Part shown: positions 1 to 7,677 of the stretch, piece by piece | How positions within the stretch are numbered: the stretch's first letter is position 1 | Layout: each line of letters opens with the position of its first letter | Assembly: GCA_022826305.1 (NCBI GenBank) | Contig: JAJDVC010000199.1 | Span: 1-32,531 of the forward strand | DNA from: Gammaproteobacteria bacterium | GTDB lineage: Bacteria > Pseudomonadota > Gammaproteobacteria > Arenicellales > Poriferihabitantaceae | DNA: 32,531 nucleotides | Reading direction: 5' to 3' | The notes under the pieces: generated by a model | Seen by the model: the letters and a program-made list of their open reading frames with translations, nothing else | Databases searched by the model: none | Told to the model about the DNA's origin: nothing | Made by a program: the position numbers and the translations under genes

Positions 1-719
1 TCCACGTTCCGCACCGCCTCGTCGAAGGTCACCCGCCACGTCAGGCTGTCCGCCGCGGTCGGCGAGACCGACGGCGCATGCCTCACGATCGACGACACCC
101 GCGGCGAAGTCGTGTCCGTGCCGCCGTCGTTGTCGCGGATGGTCACCGTGGCCGTGGGATTGGCGCCCACGGAATACCCGACCGGAAACGGATCGATGGC
201 GACCCCCGGCGACGGATCGATGTCGATCCTGAAGGTCTCGTCCGGCTCCACGACCTCGTGGTTCCATGCGTTCGATTCCACCACCTCGGGCGATTCGTCC
301 ACGGTCCGGACGGTGAAGGTGTGCGAGCCGGCGTTCGCCGGAATGGTCACGCTGTCGGGCGACGCCTCGTAGTCCTTGCCCACCGCGAATTCCCGCTGGC
401 TGTCATAGCTGACGTGCCTTCTGCGGGCCGTGCCGCCGCTCCCCCTGTCCGCATCCCGGTAAACGAGGCCCACTTCCGTGGCCGTGGCGCGCGGCGGGTC
501 GATGTTCACCGTCACGCTGACTTCCCCTCCCTCCGTCACGCTCCAGGACGCGCTGGCGAAACCGATCGTGTAGGTCTGCGCCTGTGCTACGGTCGAGAGG
601 CCGAACAGCAGCGGCAACCACAGCAGGCCGCCCGCAACGGCGCGGAGGAAGGATGATTCAGGCGGGCAGGAGCGGGCAGAGACCGGACGGAGGAACCGCC
701 GCCATATGGCCCCGATCAT
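1..719 (-). CDS. Secreted Calx-beta / Ig-like repeat protein, 5' part (gene continues past left edge)
   Basis: This frame is open on the minus strand from an ATG at 719 to the edge of the window, so the ORF track misses it. After a polar leader of about 24 residues comes a hydrophobic stretch (AVAGGLLWLPLLFGLSTVAQAQ) that looks like a Sec signal peptide with cleavage after AQA. The mature part reads TYTIGFASASWSVTEGGEVSV and later NPTATVTIRDND, the spacing and closing motif of a Calx-beta domain. A second motif, DSLTWRVTFDEAVRNVD, resembles the Ig-like modules repeated in large bacterial surface proteins. It is probably an exported calcium-binding or adhesin-like protein; its binding partner cannot be inferred. 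The ATG at 719 has no purine-rich ribosome-binding site. The nearest good one serves an ATG at 825 on the far side of an 8-bp repeat tract and out of frame, so the true start is uncertain. Confidence 0.8.
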   Translation of the reverse strand, partial: MIGAIWRRFLRPVSARSCPPESSFLRAVAGGLLWLPLLFGLSTVAQAQTYTIGFASASWSVTEGGEVSVTVNIDPPRATATEVGLVYRDADRGSGGTARRRHVSYDSQREFAVGKDYEASPDSVTIPANAGSHTFTVRTVDESPEVVESNAWNHEVVEPDETFRIDIDPSPGVAIDPFPVGYSVGANPTATVTIRDNDGGTDTTSPRVSSIVRHAPSVSPTAADSLTWRVTFDEAVRNV

Positions 720-744
720 GACCGGAATGCGAACGCAGGTTGGG

Positions 745-817
745 CGATCCAGCGATCCAGCGATCCAGCGATCCAGCGATCCAGCGATCCAGCGATCCAG
801 CGATCCAGCGATCCAGC
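745..817. repeat. Octanucleotide tandem repeat, nine perfect copies of CGATCCAG
   Basis: Nine uninterrupted copies of CGATCCAG run from 745 to 816, plus one extra C. The unit length is not a multiple of three, and on the minus strand every frame through it is open (ALA-GLY-SER-LEU-ASP-ARG-TRP-ILE in rotation). Each unit contains one GATC. The tract lies between an ATG with a GAGG ribosome-binding site and the open frame of the secreted Calx-beta protein. This is the arrangement of a slipped-strand contingency locus. Confidence 0.95.
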
Positions 818-822
818 TTATT

Positions 823-838
823 CATGATGCGAACCTCA
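823..838 (-). promoter_or_regulatory. Ribosome-binding site and ATG upstream of the octamer tract
   Basis: Reading the minus strand, GTGAGG is followed after eight bases by ATGAATAAG (ATG at 825-823), which runs straight into the repeats as LDRWIAGS units. With nine copies this start reads a dead-end frame that stops at 658. The distance to the ATG at 719 is 106 bases, so gaining one unit (10 copies) or losing two (7 copies) would join this start to the secreted-protein frame. Confidence 0.55.
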
Positions 839-1687
839 CGGCAACTTGTCAAACCCCGATCCAGAACCCCGCCTGCGGCAACCGGAACATGCTCGCCACA
901 ATGACGAGCATGAGAAATCCTGGCGGATGATGCCGGATTCAACACGCGAAGACAAGTCCCGCATGACCTGTCGGAACCACAGGTGCAGCAGCGGTGACGG
1001 CGCACCGGTCCCATGACACCAGCCGGATTTTGGCGCACTGCCGCTGGCGGGGCATTGCCACCCGCCATGCCAGGCCTGCCGCATCGTTCCGCGCCGCCAG
1101 CCATGGCCAGCGCCTCATGTCATGCTGCGATGACTCGTGACGGCAATGTCTTGGGAAAGTAATTTCCTGAAAAAAATCCGGATTATCCGATGGAAGGCTC
1201 ATCGACACGACCATGGCATGCCAGTGTGAAACTGTTAGGAGAGACGAAACTTACGCTGCAAGGTTGCGCTGGATGGCGGGGAAACACGGCCTTCCGGGCA
1301 ATATCACACACCGCTCGCCGGAGTCCGCCGCTTTGGCAGGCAATGCTCCCTGAACGCATCCACGCCCAGTTCGTTCACCATCTGCCTGAAGTTGCAGCCC
1401 AGCGCCATCACCCGAACATTGCACGAGCACCGAGAAGCAGGTGAGATTCAGGATATCAGGAGACGGAGAGGTCGGTATCGACGACAGGCAACGGTTTTGC
1501 CCGGCATTTCCTGCGGTGAAAGCCGCTTCGGAGGACCGGCAACGGGCCTCCAGGTCGTCGCTTGCGGCCGTTGCCGGAGGTCCGGGCAGGAGCAGTCCTC
1601 ACACCGTGGCGTGATCGGGCAATGTTCGGGGTAGCACCGGCGGGCGGGCCACCGCAAACCCCGATTCATTGAAATACCTTCACACTC
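826..1687. other. Long stretch without a recognised gene
   Basis: About 860 bases in which none of the listed ORFs resembles a protein family I know. One minus-strand stretch near 1317-1425 reads like coding sequence (VMALGCNFRQMVNELGVDAF), but it has no clear start and stops quickly, so I treat it as a possible decayed fragment only. Confidence 0.5.
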
Positions 1688-1804
1688 TCATTTGCACAGG
1701 TTCAGGGCGTTGATCACCTTCCCGGAGCGATGCGAATCCTTGCTCGTGATCCCCGCCAGTTCGTTCCGCTCCACTTCGTCCAGGCTCACCACATGGCGTT
1801 TCAT
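1688..1804 (-). pseudogene. IS630-like transposase N-terminal remnant
   Basis: A 38-codon frame beginning MKRHVVSLDEVERNELAGIT and ending with TGA after NALNLCK. It matches the start of IS630-family transposases, where a conserved VSL-x-EER-x-L-x-x-I segment leads into a helix-turn-helix. The catalytic DDE part is not visible downstream, so this is a stub of a lost element. GAGGG lies just upstream of the ATG, so a short peptide could still be translated. A small free-standing DNA-binding protein is an alternative reading. The element lies between the secreted-protein gene and the end of the cobalamin operon. Confidence 0.5.
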
Positions 1805-1885
1805 GCCCTGACCCTCGTCTTTGCCCGGAGACGAGAAATCCATCATGCCATATACGACATGTCATGTATGACGTTGCACCAGGTA

Positions 1886-1901
1886 CCCGGCGTCCGCCGG
1901 G
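1886..1901 (-). terminator. Hairpin just after the cobalamin operon
   Basis: CCCGGC-GTCC-GCCGGG forms a perfect six-base-pair GC stem with a four-base loop, only a few bases past the cobM stop codon. There is no run of T after it on the minus strand, so it could equally be a processing or stability hairpin. Confidence 0.35.
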
Positions 1902-1904
1902 CCA

Positions 1905-2735
1905 TCACGCCTTCGGGTCACGACGCCTGGTTGGCGGATGCAGTGTCGGACTGTCTACCGACTGCCTTCTCGCGCCGGAACCTTTGGGGCGGTAGACATG
2001 CGCCCTGGATGAATCATAGAGGTAGGAATCGCAAAACCCGTCGCTGCCCAGCACCCTGCCGACCAGTATCAGGGCCGTCCTGGTAAATTTCCTGGCACGT
2101 ACTTTCCCGACGATATCCCCGAGCGTTCCGGACACCCGCTCCTGGTCAGGCCAGGACGTGCGATAACACACCGCTACCGGACAATCCTCGCCATAGTGCG
2201 GAATCAGTTCCTCCACGATCCTGTGAATTCGCGGGACACCCAGATGAATGGCCAGGGTAGCCCCGGTAGCCGCCAGCGCTGGCAGCCGTTCGCGTTCCGG
2301 GAACGGCGTCTTGCCCTCGTAGCGGGTCAGGATCACCGTCTGGGTTATGCCGGAGAGCGTCAGTTCCCTGCCCAGCCAGGCCGCCGATGCCGAAGTTGCG
2401 GTGACGCCCGGGATGATTTCGTAGTCGATCCCGAACACCTCAAGGCGCCGAATCTGCTCTGCGACGGCACCATAGATCGAAGGGTCTCCCGAGTGCAGGC
2501 GGGCAACGTCCCGTCCCGCCGCGTCAGCCTTCCTGATTTCCCCGATGATCTGGTCAAGGTCCATGGATGAGGTGTCCATGACCAGTTCCGCGGAATCCCC
2601 GGCCGGTTCGAGGACCGCGCAAGGCACCAGCGAACCAGCATACAGGATCACCGGGCATGCGGCGATAAGCTTTTGTGCCTTGACCGTGAGCAGTTCCGGG
2701 TCACCTGGCCCGGCGCCGATGAAATAGACCGTCAT
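1905..2735 (-). CDS. cobM: Precorrin-4 C11-methyltransferase (CobM/CbiF)
   Basis: Transfers a methyl group from S-adenosylmethionine to C-11 of (cobalt-)precorrin-4. The start is taken at ATG 2735 rather than the upstream track start because the protein then begins MTVYFIGAGPGDPELLTVKA, the family's N-terminal SAM-binding loop. Further tetrapyrrole methylase signatures are RLHSGDPSIYGA and YEIIPGVTATSASAA. The core ends near YLYDSSRAHVYRPKG, the usual CobM end, and is followed by a basic tail of about 25 residues that is probably disordered. The start codon overlaps the cobJ stop codon (ATGA), so translation is coupled. It is the last gene of the operon. Confidence 0.95.
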   Translation of the reverse strand: MTVYFIGAGPGDPELLTVKAQKLIAACPVILYAGSLVPCAVLEPAGDSAELVMDTSSMDLDQIIGEIRKADAAGRDVARLHSGDPSIYGAVAEQIRRLEVFGIDYEIIPGVTATSASAAWLGRELTLSGITQTVILTRYEGKTPFPERERLPALAATGATLAIHLGVPRIHRIVEELIPHYGEDCPVAVCYRTSWPDQERVSGTLGDIVGKVRARKFTRTALILVGRVLGSDGFCDSYLYDSSRAHVYRPKGSGARRQSVDSPTLHPPTRRRDPKA

Positions 2736-3508
2736 GACTGCCTGCCGTAACCCCTGGGCGTGTAGACCCACTCCTGCTGCGGCGTTTCAAGGCGGCGACT
2801 CTCGCTGTTCCCTACCGATACCAGCGTGAACATGTCGATGTCTCCGGCCTCCAGTTCCGATAACCTGACCACGCGAATGCGTTCATTCCTGCGGGTCAGC
2901 TGTTGCCCGATAATCACGGGCGTTGCGGACGGTCGGTATTCAAGCAGGATTTCCCGGGCGGCATCGATCTGCCAGTTTCGTCTCCCTGACCGGGGGTTAT
3001 AGAGCGATATCACGAAATCGCCCGCACCGGCGGCGTGCAGACGCCTGGCGATGGTTTCCCACGGAGTAAGCAGGTCGGACAGGGAAATGGCGCAGAAGTC
3101 GTGCCCCAGTATGGCGCCGCATCGGCTGGCTACCGCCTGCATGGCGGAAATTCCAGGTATGACCTCTATCTCCACGCCATGCCAGCCGCCCCCCCGCAGG
3201 GCACCATCTGGGTGCCGGTCAAGCAGTTCGAATACCAGGGTCGCCATGGCGTATATTCCGGCATCGCCGCCGGATACCAGGGATGTCACCCGCCCTCCGG
3301 CGGCGAGATCCAGTGCAAGACGGGCCCGTTCGGTTTCCTTGCCGAGAGGCAGCTCGTGCAACGTTTTTCCGTCACGGATGGCTCCGAGCAGTTCCAGGTA
3401 CAGTCCATAGCCCACCAGTTCGCTGCTGGCCCCGATAGCCGCAGCGGCCCGGGGAGTAACGAGGTCCGGACTGCCGGGGCCAAGACTCACAATGTACAGT
3501 CTAGTCAT
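2732..3508 (-). CDS. cobJ: Precorrin-3B C17-methyltransferase (CobJ/CbiH)
   Basis: Methylates C-17 and drives ring contraction in corrin synthesis. The ATG at 3508 gives MTRLYIVSLGPGSPDLVTPRA; the longer track start adds 16 residues that do not belong to the family. Diagnostic segments are SGGDAGIYAMA, VIPGISAMQAVASRCGA, DFCAISLSDLLTPWE and VISLYNPRSGRR, all characteristic of CobJ/CbiH. At 258 residues it is normal for a single-domain CobJ, without the fused C-terminal extensions some bacteria have. It overlaps cbiG by eight bases upstream and cobM by four downstream. Confidence 0.95.
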   Translation of the reverse strand: MTRLYIVSLGPGSPDLVTPRAAAAIGASSELVGYGLYLELLGAIRDGKTLHELPLGKETERARLALDLAAGGRVTSLVSGGDAGIYAMATLVFELLDRHPDGALRGGGWHGVEIEVIPGISAMQAVASRCGAILGHDFCAISLSDLLTPWETIARRLHAAGAGDFVISLYNPRSGRRNWQIDAAREILLEYRPSATPVIIGQQLTRRNERIRVVRLSELEAGDIDMFTLVSVGNSESRRLETPQQEWVYTPRGYGRQS

Positions 3509-4286
3509 CTTCAGGGTTCTTCGTTGCAATCCCGGCGCAGGCTCGGGCAATGGCACAGGTGGCGCGTCCCGACTTGCGCTTCGGCACCATCAGCTCAGGC
3601 TGTGCGCCGGTAGCCCGTGCTGCTGCCAGAAGCGCTGCTGACTCCGCCACACCGTAGATGCCGACGGTCTCCTTCACATAGTCCGAACGCACCGACAGTA
3701 ACGGCTCCATCGGCGAGAGGTCGGCGGCGCTGAACACCTGGAAAGGTATGTTGAGGCGTCCGCACAGATTCCGCAGCCCGGGCTCATCGCGCTTGATATC
3801 GATACTGTTTACCGAGTGCAGGCTGTCTTTCGGCATCTCCGCCAGTCGGAGACACTGCTTGAGCAACGTTTCAAGCTCCTGGTCGCTGCAATTCCGTTCA
3901 CACCCCATTCCAGCCGTATAGACAGGCTCCGGGCAGGCGCTCGCAGTGGTCAGTACGGGCCGGGCCCCGATCGCGCCGGCAACCTCCATCGCAAGCGCGT
4001 TCGCACCGCCTTCGTGGCCGGACAGCAACGAAATGACATATGCGCCGACCTGGTCCAGCACCACTACCGGAGGATCCGTTTTCTTGCTCCCGAGGACCGG
4101 CGCCAGGGTGCGCACGACAATGCCGGTGGCACAGATCATCACCAGTGCATCCCCGTCCCGGAACGCCTGTTGAACCCGCGCCTTGAACGGGCTCGGCCTG
4201 TGCCACTGCCTGCAGTTCGGGAGACGCTTCACGATCTTCCTGCCCAGATCACGCCCTGCCGGGGTAAGGCTTACCACCTGTCTCAC
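3501..4286 (-). CDS. cbiG: Cobalt-precorrin-5A hydrolase (CbiG), short form
   Basis: Opens the delta-lactone of (cobalt-)precorrin-5A and releases the two-carbon fragment as acetaldehyde in the oxygen-independent route. The N-terminal domain shows VMICATGIVVRTLAPVLGSK and VISLLSGHEGGANALA. The C-terminal domain has the family signature YTAGMGCERNCSDQELETLL and a late VGIYGVAESAALLAA. At 261 residues it is shorter than the roughly 350-residue enterobacterial CbiG; the connecting middle region seems to be reduced. The start is a GTG overlapping the cobI stop (GTGA). CbiG together with CbiD in the same operon argues for the oxygen-independent type of ring contraction. Confidence 0.9.
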   Translation of the reverse strand: MRQVVSLTPAGRDLGRKIVKRLPNCRQWHRPSPFKARVQQAFRDGDALVMICATGIVVRTLAPVLGSKKTDPPVVVLDQVGAYVISLLSGHEGGANALAMEVAGAIGARPVLTTASACPEPVYTAGMGCERNCSDQELETLLKQCLRLAEMPKDSLHSVNSIDIKRDEPGLRNLCGRLNIPFQVFSAADLSPMEPLLSVRSDYVKETVGIYGVAESAALLAAARATGAQPELMVPKRKSGRATCAIARACAGIATKNPEDD

Positions 4287-5011
4287 TTGACCGCCCGCCC
4301 GGCGCGCATTACCAGAAACAGGGAAAAGTAGGGACCTGCTTCGACCGGAAGGCGGCTCACGTCGGTTTCGACACGCTGGTTGTCCCGTCCTATGTATTCA
4401 AGGTAAACCGCCTCCTCGGTCCGCCCGGCGCGCTCCAGCGCCTCGATAATCCGGGGGCGCGAACGACCCGCCTTCATGATGACGACACTGTCATGAGCAT
4501 CAAGCGTCTGCACTATCTGCCCAAGGTCATGGCGGCCGCTGGCTACGGCGAAAGACTCGTCCAGCAGGGTCAGCGGACGCTGCAACGCGGCGGAAGCAGC
4601 ATGCATTGAGGAAATGCCCGGCACGACTTCACAACGGTTATGCACAAGGCGTATCAGCAGGTATGCAAAGGAGCCGAAAAACAGGGGGTCGCCCTCGCAC
4701 AGGAACACGACCCGCTTGCCTGCGTCGATGCGTTGCTGGATGTCGGAAGCGGCCAGGTCGTAAATCCGGTTGGCAGGCGTGCGGTCGTCGTTCATCGGCA
4801 CCACGAAGGGGAGTTCCTCCTGGTGCCCGGGCGCCTCTTCAAGCAGTCCGCCAGCGATATCGCGCGCCTGCGACCTGCCGGGAGCACTGCAGATATAGCT
4901 GACCACATCTGCATGGAGAATACGGTCTGCCGCCCTGATGGTGATCAATCCGGGGTCACCCGGCCCCACGCCGACACCGGTAAAAGCAGATTGACAGGCC
5001 TCGATCTTCAT
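4283..5011 (-). CDS. cobI: Precorrin-2 C20-methyltransferase (CobI/CbiL)
   Basis: Adds the C-20 methyl group to precorrin-2, the first step committed to cobalamin rather than siroheme. The ATG at 5011 overlaps the cobL stop (ATGA) and gives MKIEACQSAFTGVGVGPGDPGLITIRA. Other tetrapyrrole methylase landmarks are VVFLCEGDPLFFGSFAYLL, CEVVPGISSMHAASAALQRPL and SVVIMKAGRS. The segment TEEAVYLEYIGRDNQRVETD near the C-terminus fits the CobI/CbiL subgroup. The length (243 residues) is normal for the family. Confidence 0.95.
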   Translation of the reverse strand: MKIEACQSAFTGVGVGPGDPGLITIRAADRILHADVVSYICSAPGRSQARDIAGGLLEEAPGHQEELPFVVPMNDDRTPANRIYDLAASDIQQRIDAGKRVVFLCEGDPLFFGSFAYLLIRLVHNRCEVVPGISSMHAASAALQRPLTLLDESFAVASGRHDLGQIVQTLDAHDSVVIMKAGRSRPRIIEALERAGRTEEAVYLEYIGRDNQRVETDVSRLPVEAGPYFSLFLVMRAGRAVK

Positions 5012-6273
5012 CCATGCACACCTTCGCTCTTGCAAAGCCGGAACAGACTTACGGGTCGCTTCCGCGCCTGGGTCCATTCACCTGCACGGAACCTGCTCCG
5101 GCTTACCGCGATGTCAATGGATTCAGCCAGGGCGATGTCCCGCCGTTTGCAGAAACCCCGCAGGCACTCGCGGCTTGAACCGGTCACGGCGCTCGCGACC
5201 AGCAATCCGCCTGATGCCAGACGTTGCCAGCAGTAGTCCAGCAGCAGGGGCAACTTGCCTGCACTGCCTCCGATAAAGACCCGGTCCGGGTCCGGCACCG
5301 ACTCCAGTACCGCCGGCGCATTGCCATTCACGACCTCGACGTTGGACACGCCGAACCTTGCGCGGTTGGCGCGGATGCATCGCAGCCGTTCCGCATGACA
5401 TTCGACAGCGAATATCGTTGCGTCGGGATGCCACAGGGCAAGTTCGGTGGCGACGCCGCCGCACCCGGCACCGACATCCCAGACCAATTGATTCGCACCC
5501 GTCTGCAGGAGAGACAGGATCTGCAGCCTGGTCTCCCGCTTGCTGATCATCCCGGCACCGGGCCCGCCATCGGTAACAAGGTCGGTATCCCGGATACCCG
5601 GAAAGTCGGGGACGCCCCTGCCCCTGCCCCGAAGATGCAGCACGCTGATGTTCAGGTCGGCAAACGACCGGCCGGTATCCCTGTCGAACCCATTCACGTC
5701 AATACGGTGTATCTTCTCGTCATCGTAGCCGAGCCTTTCACAAACCCACAGGATCGACTGCTCCAGCTGCGCATCGATGCAGATGCCCGCCAGCGTGTCC
5801 GGGGGGCTGTTCTGGTCCGTAAGGATCACCAGCGTGCGGCCGGGCCGCAAATGACGGTTCAGGGTGTGCAGGGGTCTGCCGTGCAGGCTCACGACGGTGC
5901 AATCCTGCAACGACAGCCCGAGACGGCTGCAGGCGGCCTGGATGCTTGACAGGGCGCCATGAAACCTGAGCTTCGACAACGGATACTGTCGGCTCAGCCG
6001 CCGGCCGATGCCAAAGAACAGGGGATCGCCGGAGGCCAGGACGGCCACCTCGCCACCATGTCCTGCAAGCAGTGTATCCAGTTGTGCAACCTTCGACAGC
6101 GTGATCATCGGCGGCCAGTCAGCCGGCATTGTCCGGGTCATGGCACACAGCCATTCCAGGTGACGCTCGGTACCGATGATGGCCGAAGCGCCCCTGAGCG
6201 CCGCCTCGGCAACGGAACCCAGCCGGCCGCCGGCTTCCACGCCCAGGCCCACAACATGAATCCGGTCGGCCAT
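5008..6273 (-). CDS. cobL: Precorrin-6Y C5,15-methyltransferase, fused CbiE-CbiT (CobL)
   Basis: A two-domain enzyme that methylates C-5 and C-15 and decarboxylates the C-12 acetate side chain. The CbiE-type domain begins MADRIHVVGLGVEAGG and includes VAVLASGDPLFFGIGRRL. The CbiT-type domain begins around MISKRETRLQILSLLQ, followed by the SAM-binding LVWDVGAGCGGVATELAL and later DRVFIGGSAGKLPLLL. At 421 residues it has the usual fused CobL length. The ATG at 6273 overlaps the cobH stop by one base (TGATG); the track's upstream start adds only three residues. Confidence 0.95.
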   Translation of the reverse strand: MADRIHVVGLGVEAGGRLGSVAEAALRGASAIIGTERHLEWLCAMTRTMPADWPPMITLSKVAQLDTLLAGHGGEVAVLASGDPLFFGIGRRLSRQYPLSKLRFHGALSSIQAACSRLGLSLQDCTVVSLHGRPLHTLNRHLRPGRTLVILTDQNSPPDTLAGICIDAQLEQSILWVCERLGYDDEKIHRIDVNGFDRDTGRSFADLNISVLHLRGRGRGVPDFPGIRDTDLVTDGGPGAGMISKRETRLQILSLLQTGANQLVWDVGAGCGGVATELALWHPDATIFAVECHAERLRCIRANRARFGVSNVEVVNGNAPAVLESVPDPDRVFIGGSAGKLPLLLDYCWQRLASGGLLVASAVTGSSRECLRGFCKRRDIALAESIDIAVSRSRFRAGEWTQARKRPVSLFRLCKSEGVHG

Positions 6274-6914
6274 CAGTACCACTCACCGTGGTTGCAGCGC
6301 AACAGCGCGTTGCAACTGGCGGCCGTCGGTGCGCTGCCGCCTTTTCTCCCCGGCAGCGTAATGCACTCGACGCCCAGTTCACGGTGCCGCTCCCACAGCA
6401 ATTGCTTCGATTCCTGTGCTCCCACGAAACCGACCGGCATGGCAATGACCAGTGCCGGGACGCCAGCGTCGCCTTCAAGCATTTCCAGCAGGCGAAACAG
6501 GGCCGAAGGCGCATTACCGATAAGGACCACGCTACCTGGCAGCAGTTCGCGCCACAGGTCCAGAGCCACCATGGATCGCGTCTGCGCATGTTCCCGTGCC
6601 CGTCTGGACACCGACTCGTCATTGAGAAAGCACAGTGGCGGTTTCGACAACAGTCGCCGGGTTATGCCCTGGCATACCATTTCGACATCGCAAAGGATCG
6701 TGCATGAGTCCCGGAGCGCCGCACACCCCATGTCACATGCCCGCTCGCTGAAACGCAGTTCGCCGGCGATGCCCGGTTCTCCGAGGCTGTGCACCACGCG
6801 CATTGCCACCTGCTGCTGGACACGGCCGAGACCATCGAGATCGGTCACACGGCGAATCCGGCGAAAGCTTTCGTGCTCGATCTCGACAGGATCTGACAGA
6901 TACTCTCTGGACAT
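6273..6914 (-). CDS. cobH: Precorrin-8X methylmutase (CobH/CbiC)
   Basis: Moves the C-11 methyl group to C-12, producing hydrogenobyrinate or its cobalt form. The ATG at 6914 gives MSREYLSDPVEIEHESFRRI, the standard family start; the longer track ORF runs back into cobK. Family segments visible are VVHSLGEPGIAGELRFS, ILCDVEMVCQGITR, LIGNAPSALFRLLEML and VGFVGAQESKQLLW. The conserved histidine in RVVHSLG corresponds to the proposed proton-transfer residue of the family. The length is 213 residues. It starts seven bases after the cobK stop. Confidence 0.95.
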   Translation of the reverse strand: MSREYLSDPVEIEHESFRRIRRVTDLDGLGRVQQQVAMRVVHSLGEPGIAGELRFSERACDMGCAALRDSCTILCDVEMVCQGITRRLLSKPPLCFLNDESVSRRAREHAQTRSMVALDLWRELLPGSVVLIGNAPSALFRLLEMLEGDAGVPALVIAMPVGFVGAQESKQLLWERHRELGVECITLPGRKGGSAPTAASCNALLRCNHGEWY

Positions 6915-6921
6915 GGCGAAC

Positions 6922-7677
6922 CTATTCCATACCAAGTTGCAGTACTGCGTCATGGCAGGCGGGAACATCATCGAACTCGCGATCCACCACAGGCAGTTCG
7001 GGCCGTGCCAGCAGGTGGACCGGGACACCGTGTTCCCGGGCGACCACCAGCTTGGCTGCAGAATGCCTTCCGCCGCTGTTCTTGCAGACTATCGCATCAA
7101 CGGCGAGCTTGCGAAGCAATTGCCGCTCCGCATCGATTTCGAATGGACCGATTGCCTGGATCCATGACATGGATGACGGCAGATCGATCAACGGCATCGT
7201 GGCCGAACGCAACCACTGCTGCTGACCGGCGGAACGCGTGGAGGCCGAGAGGGTGTCAACGAACCCCTGGGACAACCGTCCCGTGGCAAGAAACACCGAA
7301 CGCGAATACGCCAGTTCCGGAAGCAGCGATTCCCAGTCATGGAACACCTGCCACCGGTCACCCGGTCTTTCCCGCCAGGCCGGGCGCAGGTAGCGCCAGC
7401 ACCTGATCCCTGCCGTACTGCCAGAGCAGGCGGCCTGCCGGCTCATGGTGGATGCGTAGGGATGGGTCGCATCGAGAATCAGGTCGATCGCCTCATTGCA
7501 GAGCCACTGGTCAAGGCCGCCGTGACGGCTGAATCCGCCGCTGATCACCCTGCAGGGAAGATCCGGCTGGCGCACCTGGCCAGCGATGCTGTAGATGACG
7601 TCGATCGTTTCGTGCCGGTGCAGCCGACTGGCCAGATCCACGGCCTCGCGGATGCCGCCCAGTACCAGAATCCTCAT
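6922..7677 (-). CDS. cobK: Precorrin-6A reductase (CobK/CbiJ)
   Basis: Reduces the macrocycle of precorrin-6A using a nicotinamide cofactor. The protein begins MRILVLGGIREAVDLASRL, a Rossmann-like start typical of the family, and has LILDATHPYASTMSRQA, which contains the conserved DATHPYA motif. The later segments VFLATGRLSQGF and DAIVCKNSGGRHSAAKL (the KNSGG motif) are also diagnostic. At 251 residues it has normal length. The ATG overlaps the cbiD stop (ATGA), indicating coupled translation. Confidence 0.92.
   Translation of the reverse strand: MRILVLGGIREAVDLASRLHRHETIDVIYSIAGQVRQPDLPCRVISGGFSRHGGLDQWLCNEAIDLILDATHPYASTMSRQAACSGSTAGIRCWRYLRPAWRERPGDRWQVFHDWESLLPELAYSRSVFLATGRLSQGFVDTLSASTRSAGQQQWLRSATMPLIDLPSSMSWIQAIGPFEIDAERQLLRKLAVDAIVCKNSGGRHSAAKLVVAREHGVPVHLLARPELPVVDREFDDVPACHDAVLQLGME

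Noticed and set aside
658-1104. 148-residue minus-strand ORF through the octamer tract
   Set aside because: Outside the repeat it has no family resemblance; its extension past the repeat is an out-of-frame reading of the secreted-protein gene.
1317-1425. Minus-strand peptide VMALGCNFRQMVNELGVDAFREHC
   Set aside because: It reads like coding sequence but has no start, no length and no family I can name.
3035-3613. 192-residue plus-strand ORF inside cobJ/cbiG, and similar long plus-strand ORFs at 5224, 5959, 8019, 12213, 23102, 25087 and 27269
   Set aside because: They lie opposite clear family members with full-length motifs and show no recognisable domains; they are high-GC antisense shadows.
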